From: an uncultured Clostridia bacterium
GTDB taxonomy: Bacteria; Bacillota; Clostridia; Christensenellales; Borkfalkiaceae
Assembly (NCBI GenBank): GCA_947626935.1
Contig: CANQUD010000018.1
Coordinates: 1 to 34,671, forward strand
Direction of reading: 5' to 3'
DNA: 34,671 nt
Shown here: piece after piece, positions 27,554 through 34,671 of the stretch
How the letters are laid out: each line of letters opens with the position of its first letter
Position numbering within the stretch: position 1 is the first letter of the stretch
Translations under genes and position numbers: made by a program
The notes under the pieces: model-generated
Database searches by the model: none
What the model was told of the DNA's origin: nothing
Seen by the model: the letters and a program-made list of their open reading frames with translations, nothing else

Positions 27554-27904
27554 ATGTCTGTCAGCACAAGCAACGCATACGGAAAAATTTCCATCTCCGA
27601 TCTGGCGATCGCCAAGGTCGCGGCGCAAGCTGCGGTCGAGAGCTACGGGATCGTGGATACCGTCGCGCATCGCTTCTCCGACACGCTTGCCGAGCTTCTC
27701 AAGAAGGATGCGGGAGGCAAGGGCGTCAAAGTGATGACCCAAGGGAACCGGATCTTCATTGACGTTTTCGTTCTCATCAAGTACGGCGTCTCGATCGAGG
27801 CGGTCGCGGAGTCCCTGAAGGAGTCCGTCAAGTACAAGGTCGAGAACTTCACGGGCATGATCGTCGATACCGTCAACGTCAACGTCATCGGTCTCAAATT
27901 GTAA
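27554..27904 (+). CDS. Asp23/Gls24 family envelope stress protein
   Basis: A 116-residue protein of the Asp23 family (YloU in B. subtilis). Seen: GKISISDLAIAKVAAQAAVESYGIVD, then GVKVMTQGNRIFIDVFVLIKYGVSIEAVAESLKESV, and VNVNVIGLKL at the end. Family members are small cytoplasmic or membrane-proximal proteins linked to alkaline shock and cell-envelope stress. It precedes fakA by 39 bp, a very conserved pair in Firmicutes, suggesting a common operon. Confidence 0.92.
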   Translation: MSVSTSNAYGKISISDLAIAKVAAQAAVESYGIVDTVAHRFSDTLAELLKKDAGGKGVKVMTQGNRIFIDVFVLIKYGVSIEAVAESLKESVKYKVENFTGMIVDTVNVNVIGLKL

Positions 27905-27943
27905 CGAGCCTCCGTTTCCGTTCATTCAGGAGAATCATAATCG

Positions 27944-29593
27944 ATGCAGAAAACAATTTCATGCTCCGTATTCCGTAAGATGGTCCTTGTCGGGGCGAAG
28001 CAACTCGACCTCAACAGGGCGAAGGTGGACGCGCTCAACGTGTTCCCCGTTCCCGACGGAGATACGGGCACCAATATGTCTCTTACCATGCAGTCGGCGG
28101 TCAAGGAACTGTCGAACTGCTCGAGCAATGTCTTTCCCGAGGTGTGCGACTGCATCTCCAAGGGAGCTTTGCGGGGCGCAAGGGGAAATTCGGGCGTCAT
28201 TCTGTCACAGATCTTCCGCGGGATCTGTTCGGTTCTCCGCGACAGCAAGCCCGAGGTCGACACCAAGACGTTTGCGAAGGCGATGGACGCGGGATCCAAG
28301 GTGGCGTATAACGCCGTCTCCATCCCCAAAGAGGGCACGATCCTCACCGTCGTCCGCATGATGAGCGAATTTGCGCTCAAGAATGCGGGGAAATACCGCG
28401 ATTTCGAGACCTTCCTTCCCGCCATCATCGAGGAAGGGGACAGGGCGCTCGCCAAGACGCCCGAACTTCTGCCCGTTCTGAAGAAGGCGGGCGTCGTCGA
28501 TTCGGGCGGCGTCGGTCTCATGACCATCATGCGCGGCTTTCAGGCGGCGCTCCTCGGGGAAGAGATCGTCTCCGAAGTCCCCACCGACGCTTCGTCCCAG
28601 CTCAATCCCGACGATGTGTTCGGCGACAATTCCGACATCATCAACATGGACCTCGGCGACATCCAGTTCGCCTACTGCACGGAGTTTTTCGTCATCAATC
28701 TGAAGAAGAGCACGACGCTTGCCGACATCGATAAGCTCCGCGAGAGCCTCATGGGCATCGGCGATTCCGTCATCTGCATCGGCGACCTCGAGATGATCAA
28801 GGTCCACGTCCATACGAACAGCCCGGGCGTCGCGCTCACCTACGCGCTCGAACTCGGCGAACTCGACAGACCCAAGATCGAGAACATGCTCGAGCAGAAC
28901 AGGGCGCTCAAGGCGAAGATCGCCGCCGAAAAGAAGGATCAGGGCATGCTCGCCATCTGCACGGGGCAGGGGATCTCGGACATCTTCAAGGATCTCTTCA
29001 TCGACCGCGTCATCGAGGGCGGGCAGACGATGAACCCCTCCGCTTCGGACATCGCGACCGCCGTCCAGAAGATCAACGCCGACAACGTGTTCGTGTTCCC
29101 CAACAACAAGAACATCATTTTGGCGGCGGAACAGGCGAAGGCGCTCGTCGAGGGACGGACGATCCACGTCATCCCCACCAAGAATGTTCCCCAAGGGTTT
29201 GCCGCGGCGCTCGCATTCGACCCCGAGGCTTCCGCCGAGGAGAACAAGACGAACATGATCCATGCGCTCGACAATGTCCGCGCGGGAAGCGTCACCCACG
29301 CCGTCCGCACGACCAACGTCAACGGCTTCTCCATCAAGGAAGGGGACATCATCGGGCTTGACGACAAGAAGATCCTCGCCAAGAGCAACAGCATCGACGA
29401 GACCGTTCTCAAGCTCCTCGACAAGCTCAAGGACGACTCGCACGAGGTCATCACCCTCTACTACGGCGAGGGAGTCACGGAAGAGGACGCGCAGGCATTG
29501 ACGCAGAAGGTGCAGGAAGCGTTCCCCGATTTCGACGTCGACTATCACTACGGCGGTCAGCCCGTCTATTACTATCTGCTGTCTCTGGAATGA
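27944..29593 (+). CDS. fakA: Fatty acid kinase catalytic subunit FakA (DAK2/DegV-like, YloV)
   Basis: A 549-residue DAK2-domain kinase. The N-terminal DhaL-like domain contains FPVPDGDTGTNMSLTMQ (metal/ATP-binding aspartates near residues 36-44), GARGNSGVILSQ and KAGVVDSGGVGL; the C-terminal half is the conserved EDD/YloV region with HVHTNSPG and the ending GQPVYYYLLSLE. With a FakB fatty-acid-binding partner it phosphorylates exogenous fatty acids for phospholipid synthesis. No fakB is in the window. AGGAG (27928-27932) precedes the ATG. Confidence 0.93.
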   Translation: MQKTISCSVFRKMVLVGAKQLDLNRAKVDALNVFPVPDGDTGTNMSLTMQSAVKELSNCSSNVFPEVCDCISKGALRGARGNSGVILSQIFRGICSVLRDSKPEVDTKTFAKAMDAGSKVAYNAVSIPKEGTILTVVRMMSEFALKNAGKYRDFETFLPAIIEEGDRALAKTPELLPVLKKAGVVDSGGVGLMTIMRGFQAALLGEEIVSEVPTDASSQLNPDDVFGDNSDIINMDLGDIQFAYCTEFFVINLKKSTTLADIDKLRESLMGIGDSVICIGDLEMIKVHVHTNSPGVALTYALELGELDRPKIENMLEQNRALKAKIAAEKKDQGMLAICTGQGISDIFKDLFIDRVIEGGQTMNPSASDIATAVQKINADNVFVFPNNKNIILAAEQAKALVEGRTIHVIPTKNVPQGFAAALAFDPEASAEENKTNMIHALDNVRAGSVTHAVRTTNVNGFSIKEGDIIGLDDKKILAKSNSIDETVLKLLDKLKDDSHEVITLYYGEGVTEEDAQALTQKVQEAFPDFDVDYHYGGQPVYYYLLSLE

Positions 29594-29652
29594 TCCAAAA
29601 CGGGACTGTGCCCGAATGCGGCGCGGTCCCTTATCATATAAGGGAGAATTTT

Positions 29653-30102
29653 ATGAAAAAACTGCATGCGGCGCACCTTGCCGCCGTCTACATCGCCGCG
29701 GTGTTTCTTCTCGCGCTCTTTCTCTGCACCTATCGCATTTCCGATATCAGCGAAACGTCGGGGAACGACCTCGGCGAGGGACTGGGACTCGTCCTTTCCC
29801 TCATCATCACGATCATTCCGAGCTTTCTCGCGCTCCCCGTTGCGGCGCTGCTCGCCGCGCTCGCGACCGTCACGGCGGTCAAGAAGATCCGCGGGACCGT
29901 CCTTGCGACCCTCATCGTCATGAGCGTCTATCTTCCCTTCCTCTTCGTCTGCTATATCGTGAATATCGGCACACTGGGGGCGGTTTCTACGGTCTATCTG
30001 GCGATCAGCTCCACGCTCCTCGCCGTCTATGTCGCCGCGCTCGGCGTGACGATCGCCTACTATGTCGCGCTGCGCCGCGGCTATGTCCTCGACACGGAGT
30101 GA
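29653..30102 (+). CDS. Small four-helix membrane protein of unknown function
   Basis: 149 residues with four hydrophobic stretches (LAAVYIAAVFLLALFLCTY, LVLSLIITIIPSFLALPVAALLAAL, VLATLIVMSVYLPFLFVCYIV, LLAVYVAALGVTIAYYVAL) and short loops. No motif is recognised. The start at 29653 is chosen because AGGGAGA (29641-29647) lies just upstream. It stands between fakA and recG, where the usual order has sdaAB/sdaAA or nothing, and recG starts 10 bp after its stop, so the three genes are probably one transcript. Confidence 0.72.
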   Translation: MKKLHAAHLAAVYIAAVFLLALFLCTYRISDISETSGNDLGEGLGLVLSLIITIIPSFLALPVAALLAALATVTAVKKIRGTVLATLIVMSVYLPFLFVCYIVNIGTLGAVSTVYLAISSTLLAVYVAALGVTIAYYVALRRGYVLDTE

Positions 30103-30112
30103 GGGGAACGGT

Positions 30113-32116
30113 ATGCAGCTCAAGGACCTCAAGGGCATCGGTGACAGACGCGCCAAGGACTTTGCGAAGCTCGGGATCGCGACGGCGGAGGACCTCATCC
30201 GCTACTATCCGCGCACCTATCTCGACATGACGAACCGCGTCTCCATCCGCGAAGCCGTCCACAACGACATGGCGCTCGTCGCCTGCAAACTGATCTATGC
30301 CGAACCGCTCAAGACGCGCGGGAAACTCAAGACCGTCCGCGCCCTTTTGGAACAGGGAGCGGACAATTTCACCGCCGTCTGGTTCAACCGGCCCTACCTC
30401 GCCGAGCGCCTGAAACCCGGCGAATATCTCTTTTACGGGAGAGTCCAAAACTATTACGACCGCATCTCCCTCGTCAACCCGACCTTTGAACGGCTCGACG
30501 CCAACAACAGGCTGAAGGGACTCGTGCCCGTCTATCCGCTGAAGGGGGGGATCCCCCAGTGGCTCGTGCGGGACGGGGTCTCCAAGGCGCTTGCCGCCGT
30601 GACGCCGAGGACGCTCGTGCCCGCGACGCTCGCCTCGAAGTACGGCTTGACTCCCCTCGGCGAAGCCTTCCGCAAGATCCATCTTCCCGCAAACATGCGG
30701 GAGATGCAGGACGCCGCCGAACGGCTCGCCATTGAGGAATATTTCCAACTTATCGCAGCATTTAAGCTCATCAAGGGGGATCGCACCGAGGCGCGGACCA
30801 ACCGCTACACCGTCACCGAACGGGAAGTCGCCGACTTTGAAAAGCGCTTTCCGTTCACCTTCACCAAGGGACAGCAGGCGGCGGTGAGGGCGATCTACGA
30901 CAACGTCACTTCGCCGCACCGCATGAACCGCCTTCTGCAGGGGGACGTCGGCAGCGGAAAGACGGCGGTCGCGCTCACGGGCATCTTTATGGCGGTCAGG
31001 AGCGGATTCCAAGCCGTCTACCTCTCCCCGACGGAAGTCCTCGCCGCCCAGAATTACGCCGTCCTGCAGCGGACCTTTCCCGATTACAGGGTGGGGTACC
31101 TTGCGGGCGCTTCCACCGTCAAGGAGAAGCGGGAGATCAAGGAAGCGCTCATGAGAGGGGAGATCGACATCCTCTGCGGCACCCACGCCGTCCTGCAGTC
31201 CGATGTGCAGTTCTCCCGCTTGAGCTTCTGTGTCTGCGACGAACAGCACCGTTTCGGCGTCGCCCAGAGAAATTCCTTGAGCGAGAAGGGGGAAAACCTC
31301 GACATCCTCGTCATGTCCGCAACGCCCATTCCCCGCACGCTGTCTCTCATCTTTTACGGCGACCTCGACGTTACGGTCATCCCCGATAAGCCCGCCGAGC
31401 GCGTCCCCGTCGGCACGGCGGTCATTCCCCCGAGAAAGTACGACGACATGTTCGGCTGGATCAGACGGGAGATCGCACGGGGGAGACAGGCGTATTTCGT
31501 GTGTCCCAAGATCGAGGACGACGAGGGACAGGCGACTTCCGCCGAGGAACTCTACGAAAAATTGCGGACGAATCTTCCCGAGATCAGATTCGGGCTTCTC
31601 CACGGCAAGATGCGGGAGAAGGAGAAGGACGCGACGATGTCCGCCTTCAAGCGCAAGGAACTCGACGCTCTTGTCGCGACGACCGTCATCGAAGTGGGCG
31701 TGGACGTGCCCGACGCGACGGTCATGGTCATCTATGACGCAGACCGCTTCGGGCTTTCCCAGCTCCACCAGCTGCGCGGACGGGTGGGAAGAGGCGCGGA
31801 CAAGAGCTATTGCTTCCTGCTCACCGAGACTTCGTCCGAGACCGCCATGGAGCGGCTGAACATTCTGAAGAGCACGTCGGACGGCTTCGCGCTTGCGGAA
31901 AAGGACCTCGAGCTGCGGGGCAGCGGAGACTTTTTGGGCACCCGCCAGAGCGGAAAATTCCTGAATGGGGTCAAAAATCTGCGCTATACGACGAATGCGA
32001 TCTTTACGGCGAAGAAGCTCGTCGACGAGGCGTTTGAACGGCGGCTCGATCTGGACCGCATCCGCTCCGCCGCCATGGAAAAGTACGAGAGCCTGAAGGA
32101 CGTCGTGTTGAATTGA
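30113..32116 (+). CDS. recG: ATP-dependent DNA helicase RecG
   Basis: A 667-residue superfamily 2 translocase that remodels stalled replication forks and Holliday junctions. N-terminal wedge domain (LKGIGDRRAKDFAKLGI, then OB fold with YFYGR-like YLFYGRVQNYY), Walker A GDVGSGKTAVA near 278, DEQHRFGVAQR near 376, MSATPIPRTL, VYVCPKIED-like YFVCPKIEDDE, HGKMREKEKDATM, TTVIEVGVDVPDATVM and LHQLRGRVGRG. Start at 30113 with GAGGGG at 30101-30106; the open frame extends upstream but overlaps the preceding gene. It closes the conserved block. Confidence 0.96.
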   Translation: MQLKDLKGIGDRRAKDFAKLGIATAEDLIRYYPRTYLDMTNRVSIREAVHNDMALVACKLIYAEPLKTRGKLKTVRALLEQGADNFTAVWFNRPYLAERLKPGEYLFYGRVQNYYDRISLVNPTFERLDANNRLKGLVPVYPLKGGIPQWLVRDGVSKALAAVTPRTLVPATLASKYGLTPLGEAFRKIHLPANMREMQDAAERLAIEEYFQLIAAFKLIKGDRTEARTNRYTVTEREVADFEKRFPFTFTKGQQAAVRAIYDNVTSPHRMNRLLQGDVGSGKTAVALTGIFMAVRSGFQAVYLSPTEVLAAQNYAVLQRTFPDYRVGYLAGASTVKEKREIKEALMRGEIDILCGTHAVLQSDVQFSRLSFCVCDEQHRFGVAQRNSLSEKGENLDILVMSATPIPRTLSLIFYGDLDVTVIPDKPAERVPVGTAVIPPRKYDDMFGWIRREIARGRQAYFVCPKIEDDEGQATSAEELYEKLRTNLPEIRFGLLHGKMREKEKDATMSAFKRKELDALVATTVIEVGVDVPDATVMVIYDADRFGLSQLHQLRGRVGRGADKSYCFLLTETSSETAMERLNILKSTSDGFALAEKDLELRGSGDFLGTRQSGKFLNGVKNLRYTTNAIFTAKKLVDEAFERRLDLDRIRSAAMEKYESLKDVVLN

Positions 32117-32436
32117 CCGCATTCACGGAAGGGGTGTCATTCCAAAACGAGACACCCCCTCAGCCTCGGCAAGGGCAGCCTCGGCAGCGTCTCGGACGGG
32201 TAGAGACCCGTCCTCGGTCACCGTTCGCGCGGGAGAATGCGCTCACTCACCGCAAAACGCAGCGCACAGCACACCGTGCTGATGCGCAAGAAATGCGTTT
32301 TGCGACCCTCAAGGGGGCGCCAAGGGGACTCTACGTCATCCCGCCCACCACGTCATTCCGCCCCGCGCGAATTCTTATTGCTCCAAGCGCGGCACGAGGA
32401 GCGAAGCGACGAAGTTACGGAGTGAGGGATCTCGTC

Positions 32437-32466
32437 CTTTGAGATTTCTCGCTACGCTCGAAATGA
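32437..32466. repeat. Dispersed repeat core, GTCATTTCGA type, inverted copy
   Basis: The reverse complement, GTCATTTCGAGC..GAGAAATCTC, matches the core of 1829-1860. The wider surrounding stretch from about 32330 has related ACGTCATTCC segments. Confidence 0.7.
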
Positions 32467-32481
32467 CATTTGAGAGCACCA

Positions 32482-32570
32482 AGACCTGACCCCCTACGGG
32501 GGAAGGTCTCGGCACAAAGCCTACCCCTTCGGGGGGGGAGGCTCCCGCATAGCGGGTGGTGGGGGGGACC
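32482..32570. repeat. Dispersed GC-rich repeat, third copy of the GCCTACCCCTTCGGGG type
   Basis: Shares AGCCTACCCCTTCGGGGGG, CTCCCGC, TAGCGGGTGGTGGGGGGG with 1988-2033, in the same orientation. Confidence 0.75.
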
Positions 32571-32602
32571 CGCGCTGATCTGCCTTCCTCATCGAAAAAC
32601 GC

Positions 32603-32631
32603 TTGCATTTCGGGCGGAAAAGGAATATAAT
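32603..32631 (+). promoter_or_regulatory. Promoter of ssrA
   Basis: TTGCAT (32603-32608) and TATAAT (32626-32631), 17-bp spacer. The primary transcript starts about 12 nt before the mature tmRNA 5' end, leaving a short leader for RNase P to remove. Confidence 0.75.
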
Positions 32632-32649
32632 AGCAACACACGAGACCAT

Positions 32650-33040
32650 GGGCCTGTTTCGGATTCGATTGCAAGCGGATGGTGTCGGACGCACGTCGGA
32701 GGCTCGGCTCCGTAAAAACGGAAAAATTTTAATTGCTGACGATAAACACAGCAGACGCGCTTCCGCGCGCAGAGCTTCGGCTCGCCGCGTAGCGCTTGCG
32801 GCTTGACCTAAAGGTCAGCCCCGTCCTTCCCCGAAGTCCTACGGTCGGGAAAAGGGCGTAATTCAGTAGGGAACGTCGTCCCTCGGCGGATCTCCCCCGA
32901 CGGGCGAGGCATTGCGGAGATGTGCGTGCACGGGAGTTTGTCTATGGGGTCCCTGCATGCGAGAATGACCACAGACTAAGCGTGTAGTGTCCGCATTTGA
33001 ACCTTGTAAGACCGGAGTTCAATTCTCCGCAGGTCCACCA
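32650..33040 (+). ncRNA. ssrA: Transfer-messenger RNA (tmRNA)
   Basis: A 391-nt one-piece tmRNA that rescues stalled ribosomes by trans-translation. The tRNA-like part closes with a 7-bp acceptor stem, GGGCCTG (32650-32656) with CAGGTCC (33030-33036), then discriminator A and an encoded CCA ending at 33040. The T-arm is CGGAG-TTCAATT-CTCCG. The 5' section has the usual TTTCGGATTCGA after the acceptor arm. The tag reading frame begins at GCT 32735. Several GC-rich hairpins follow (CCCCGAAGTC onward), consistent with the pseudoknots. The gene has its own promoter and terminator. A mobile element lies immediately downstream, as often happens at ssrA. Confidence 0.95.
32735..32806 (+). other. tmRNA proteolysis-tag reading frame
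   Basis: From the presumed resume codon GCT (32735) to TGA (32804-32806) the frame encodes 23 residues: ADDKHS, then RRASA twice, then RRVALAA. The ending VALAA is the expected degradation signal for ClpXP-type proteases. The length and six arginines are unusual for a bacterial tag, which is commonly 8-15 residues and rich in Asn, Asp, Tyr and Ala. The resume codon is inferred from position and from the family's GC(N) alanine codon. Confidence 0.75.
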
Positions 33041-33044
33041 TTAG

Positions 33045-33089
33045 CAACCTAAATTGAACTACTTTGTTCAGTTTAGGTTGTTTTATTTT
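33045..33089 (+). terminator. Intrinsic terminator of ssrA
   Basis: CAACCTAAATTGAAC (33045-33059) pairs with GTTCAGTTTAGGTTG (33066-33080), 15 bp with one G-U, followed by TTTTATTTT. It lies four bases after the encoded CCA and could belong either to the host gene or to the mobile element end. Confidence 0.85.
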
Positions 33090-33110
33090 GCCAAAAGGAA
33101 TCATGAACGG

Positions 33111-33277
33111 CGGCGGTTTATGCCGCAAAAGCCGCTTGACATGAGAATGGCGTGTGGTAGGCTATTTGCCAAAGGCAAGGAATAAGCCCCGCAGGGGCGG
33201 GATACTTGGCGCATTGCCATAAATACCGCACGCCTGCGAGGCTCGTGTCAAGCGGACTGTGGAATAAATAGCCGCCG
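33111..33277. other. Branched long inverted-repeat structure at the mobile element end
   Basis: An outer stem (CGGCGG-TTTAT 33111-33121 with ATAAA 33264-33268 and CCGCCG 33272-33277), a 14-bp stem (CCGCTTGACATGAG 33132-33145 with CTCGTGTCAAGCGG 33242-33255), and an 11-bp stem (GGCGTGTGGTA 33149-33159 with TACCGCACGCC 33224-33234) enclose three small hairpins: TTGCC/GGCAA (33166-33178), GCCCC/GGGGC (33186-33198) and TGGC/GCCA (33207-33219). It is non-coding and ends 2 bases before the recombinase stop codon. Could be a structured RNA, a recombination site or an element terminus. Confidence 0.7.
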
Positions 33278-33279
33278 TC

Positions 33280-34671
33280 TTATCTTATAAAAAGCGTTAC
33301 GCTCATAGTGGTAAATCCTACTTTGAATGAGTTCATATAAAAGGAAAAGCCCCGACTTTCGTCAGGGCTGTCCGTTGATTTGTTCATGGGGCTGTTGTAG
33401 TAGATTTCTATGCGGTCATCAAAAAGTACGATTTCTTTTACAAGATATGTAATGAGCATTTTTGGCTCTAATTTGAGTGCTTGTGTGTAAAATTCTCGAA
33501 TAGTTTCCTCTGTCACTTTGGTTGTTTGTCGACTACGCTCTACAAGGATTTGCCTCTCTAAATCTTCTTGTTGTGCTTCGAGTTCATGTAACCGTTTATT
33601 GGTCGTGTTTGACATGATTCCGCGCTCAATTGCCGCGACCAAGTTATGCAAAGCGGTATCTGCTTTTTGCTTTTCATGAAGTAGGGCATTCAAAATCGGG
33701 CTATCCTTAATTTGCTGTTCTTGAATCAGAAGCAAACCGTCTATTATGGTTTTCATGATTTTCGGGCTTTGCAACTGTCCGACAATTTTATCAATTACGA
33801 GATTTTCAAGGACATCTTTCCGAATAGGCTGTTTATGGCATGAACCGCCGATCTTTCGCCCACGGCATTTATAATATCGCTTGACTTCTCCATTCATAGA
33901 AGTACCGCTGTCCGCGCTTATCGGTTGCCCGCAGTAGCCGCACCGCACTTTGTGTTTGAGAAGATATACGACTTCCACGCTTTGTTTGCCGTACTTATTC
34001 GCGTCGATTTTTCGGCGCACGCTGTCGTATAACTCCTGTGGAACAATACGGGGATAGAGGTTCTCGAATACTTCTCCGCATATTGTACACGTTCCCGCGT
34101 ATCTTTCATTCTTCAAGATTTTATAGACGGTATTCGGAACGAACGGTTTTCCGTTATAGAGGATTCCCTGTGCAGTCAACGAAGCAATGATGTCTTTCAC
34201 AAATACGCCGATAGAATATTGCTCATAAATATAGCGGACGATTGCCGCCTCATGTTCTACAATGACGGCTTTCTTGTTCTCGTTTCTGTAACCGTAGGGA
34301 ACGCGCCCGCCTGTCAGATTGCCCTTATGCCTGCTCTCATTATTCCCTCTGCGTATCTTTTGGGAAAGTTCTGCCGAGTAGTATTCCGCATAATCTTCGA
34401 GCATACTTTCAAAGATAATTCCTTCGGGACTGTCGGGGATAAACTCCGTGGCGGACAAAACTTTCGTTCCGTTGTCTTTTAGTGTTTTCTTGTGCATCGC
34501 CATTTCGTACTTGTTACGGGAGAAGTGGTCTAACTTGTAAACGAGAATGTACGTCCATTCCCGTTTTGCGCTGTCTTTAATCATGCGCTGGAAATCGGGG
34601 CGGTTGTCGTTTGTTCCCGTCATGGCGCGGTCTATGTAGGTGTCGAGAATGAGAATGTCGTGCGCCTTTGC
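33280..34671 (-). CDS. Large serine recombinase (partial, runs off the window)
   Basis: The 5' end lies beyond the right edge: 16 further in-frame codons (AKAHDILILDTYIDRA) precede the internal Met at 34623, so about 463 residues are visible and the catalytic serine near the N-terminus is not. Seen: the end of the resolvase domain (TGTNDNRPDFQRMIKD, LVYKLDHFSRNKYE), the recombinase domain (GNNESRHKGNLTGGRVPYGY, AGTCTICGEVFEN), a zinc ribbon (CGYCGQP with a second CRGRKIGGSC), a coiled-coil stretch and a C-terminal tail. Such proteins integrate and excise conjugative or mobilisable elements. Codon use is clearly more AT-rich than the neighbours, supporting recent transfer. Confidence 0.93.
   Translation of the reverse strand, partial: AKAHDILILDTYIDRAMTGTNDNRPDFQRMIKDSAKREWTYILVYKLDHFSRNKYEMAMHKKTLKDNGTKVLSATEFIPDSPEGIIFESMLEDYAEYYSAELSQKIRRGNNESRHKGNLTGGRVPYGYRNENKKAVIVEHEAAIVRYIYEQYSIGVFVKDIIASLTAQGILYNGKPFVPNTVYKILKNERYAGTCTICGEVFENLYPRIVPQELYDSVRRKIDANKYGKQSVEVVYLLKHKVRCGYCGQPISADSGTSMNGEVKRYYKCRGRKIGGSCHKQPIRKDVLENLVIDKIVGQLQSPKIMKTIIDGLLLIQEQQIKDSPILNALLHEKQKADTALHNLVAAIERGIMSNTTNKRLHELEAQQEDLERQILVERSRQTTKVTEETIREFYTQALKLEPKMLITYLVKEIVLFDDRIEIYYNSPMNKSTDSPDESRGFSFYMNSFKVGFTTMSVTLFIR

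Larger units (their letters stand above)
32117..32600. other. Intergenic region between recG and ssrA, repeats only
   Basis: No gene is supported. A stem of GGGGTGTC (32131-32138) and GACACCCC (32151-32158) after recG has no T-run. CAGCCTCGGCA occurs twice near 32161-32186, and GGACGGGT/ACCCGTCC forms a small hairpin near 32196-32215. The right half contains dispersed repeats listed separately. Confidence 0.65.

Noticed and set aside
30005-32122. A 705-codon open frame on the minus strand
   Set aside because: It is the antisense shadow of recG; its translation has no family motifs and the recG frame has all helicase motifs.
32131-32158. Hairpin after recG as an intrinsic terminator
   Set aside because: An 8-bp stem with a 12-base loop and no T-run; not enough to call a terminator.
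32113-32442. Open frames in the repeat region after recG
   Set aside because: They lie within dispersed repeats, have no ribosome binding site and vary with the repeat hairpins.
32603-32806. A 67-codon open frame over the 5' half of ssrA
   Set aside because: Only its final part is translated, as the tmRNA tag; the rest is tmRNA structure.

Overview
The window reads as a chromosome segment of an uncultured, moderately GC-rich Clostridia-type Firmicute. The evidence is the gene content (pcrA, ligA, YicC-gmk-rpoZ-priA-def-fmt-rsmB-rlmN, rpe-thiN-spoVM, rpmB/asp23/fakA/recG), strong SigA-type promoters with 17-bp spacers, AGGAGG ribosome binding sites, TTG starts and an endospore gene, spoVM. 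A gut Christensenellales-like lineage is plausible, but that is inference.

Layout. Positions 1-5300: a pyridoxamine kinase gene divergent from a membrane protein gene; a dispersed-repeat patch; an rdgB-metallophosphoesterase pair; and a winged-helix regulator with an AraM/EgsA-type glycerol-1-phosphate dehydrogenase. Positions 5300-10400: rpsU, a small unknown gene, pcrA and ligA. Positions 10400-18040: a tightly packed housekeeping operon (YicC, gmk, rpoZ, priA, def, fmt, rsmB, rlmN) covering RNA turnover, nucleotide supply, replication restart, N-terminal formylation and deformylation, and rRNA modification. Positions 18030-18670: a Phd/RelE toxin-antitoxin cassette in the place where many Firmicutes carry stp-prkC-rsgA. 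Positions 18750-20980: rpe-thiN-spoVM-dipeptidase joined by ATGA overlaps. SpoVM is only 21 codons and is easily missed. Positions 20980-27080: an accessory insert with mosaic repeats, a MacB-like ABC transporter on the minus strand, and a BspA-type leucine-rich-repeat surface protein behind a structured leader with an intrinsic terminator. Positions 27150-32120: the conserved block resumes with rpmB (minus), asp23, fakA, a small membrane protein and recG. Positions 32120-32600: repeats again. Positions 32650-33040: tmRNA (ssrA), followed by a mobile element whose serine recombinase runs off the right edge.

Items most worth a second look: the hidden spoVM; a tmRNA proteolysis tag that is unusually long and arginine-rich with an internal RRASA repeat; the structured leader of the LRR gene; the branched ~170-nt structure beside the recombinase; the replacement of stp-prkC-rsgA by a toxin-antitoxin cassette; and promoters placed so that the mRNA would start at or within 1-2 nt of the start codon. 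No tRNA gene, rRNA gene or CRISPR array was found.
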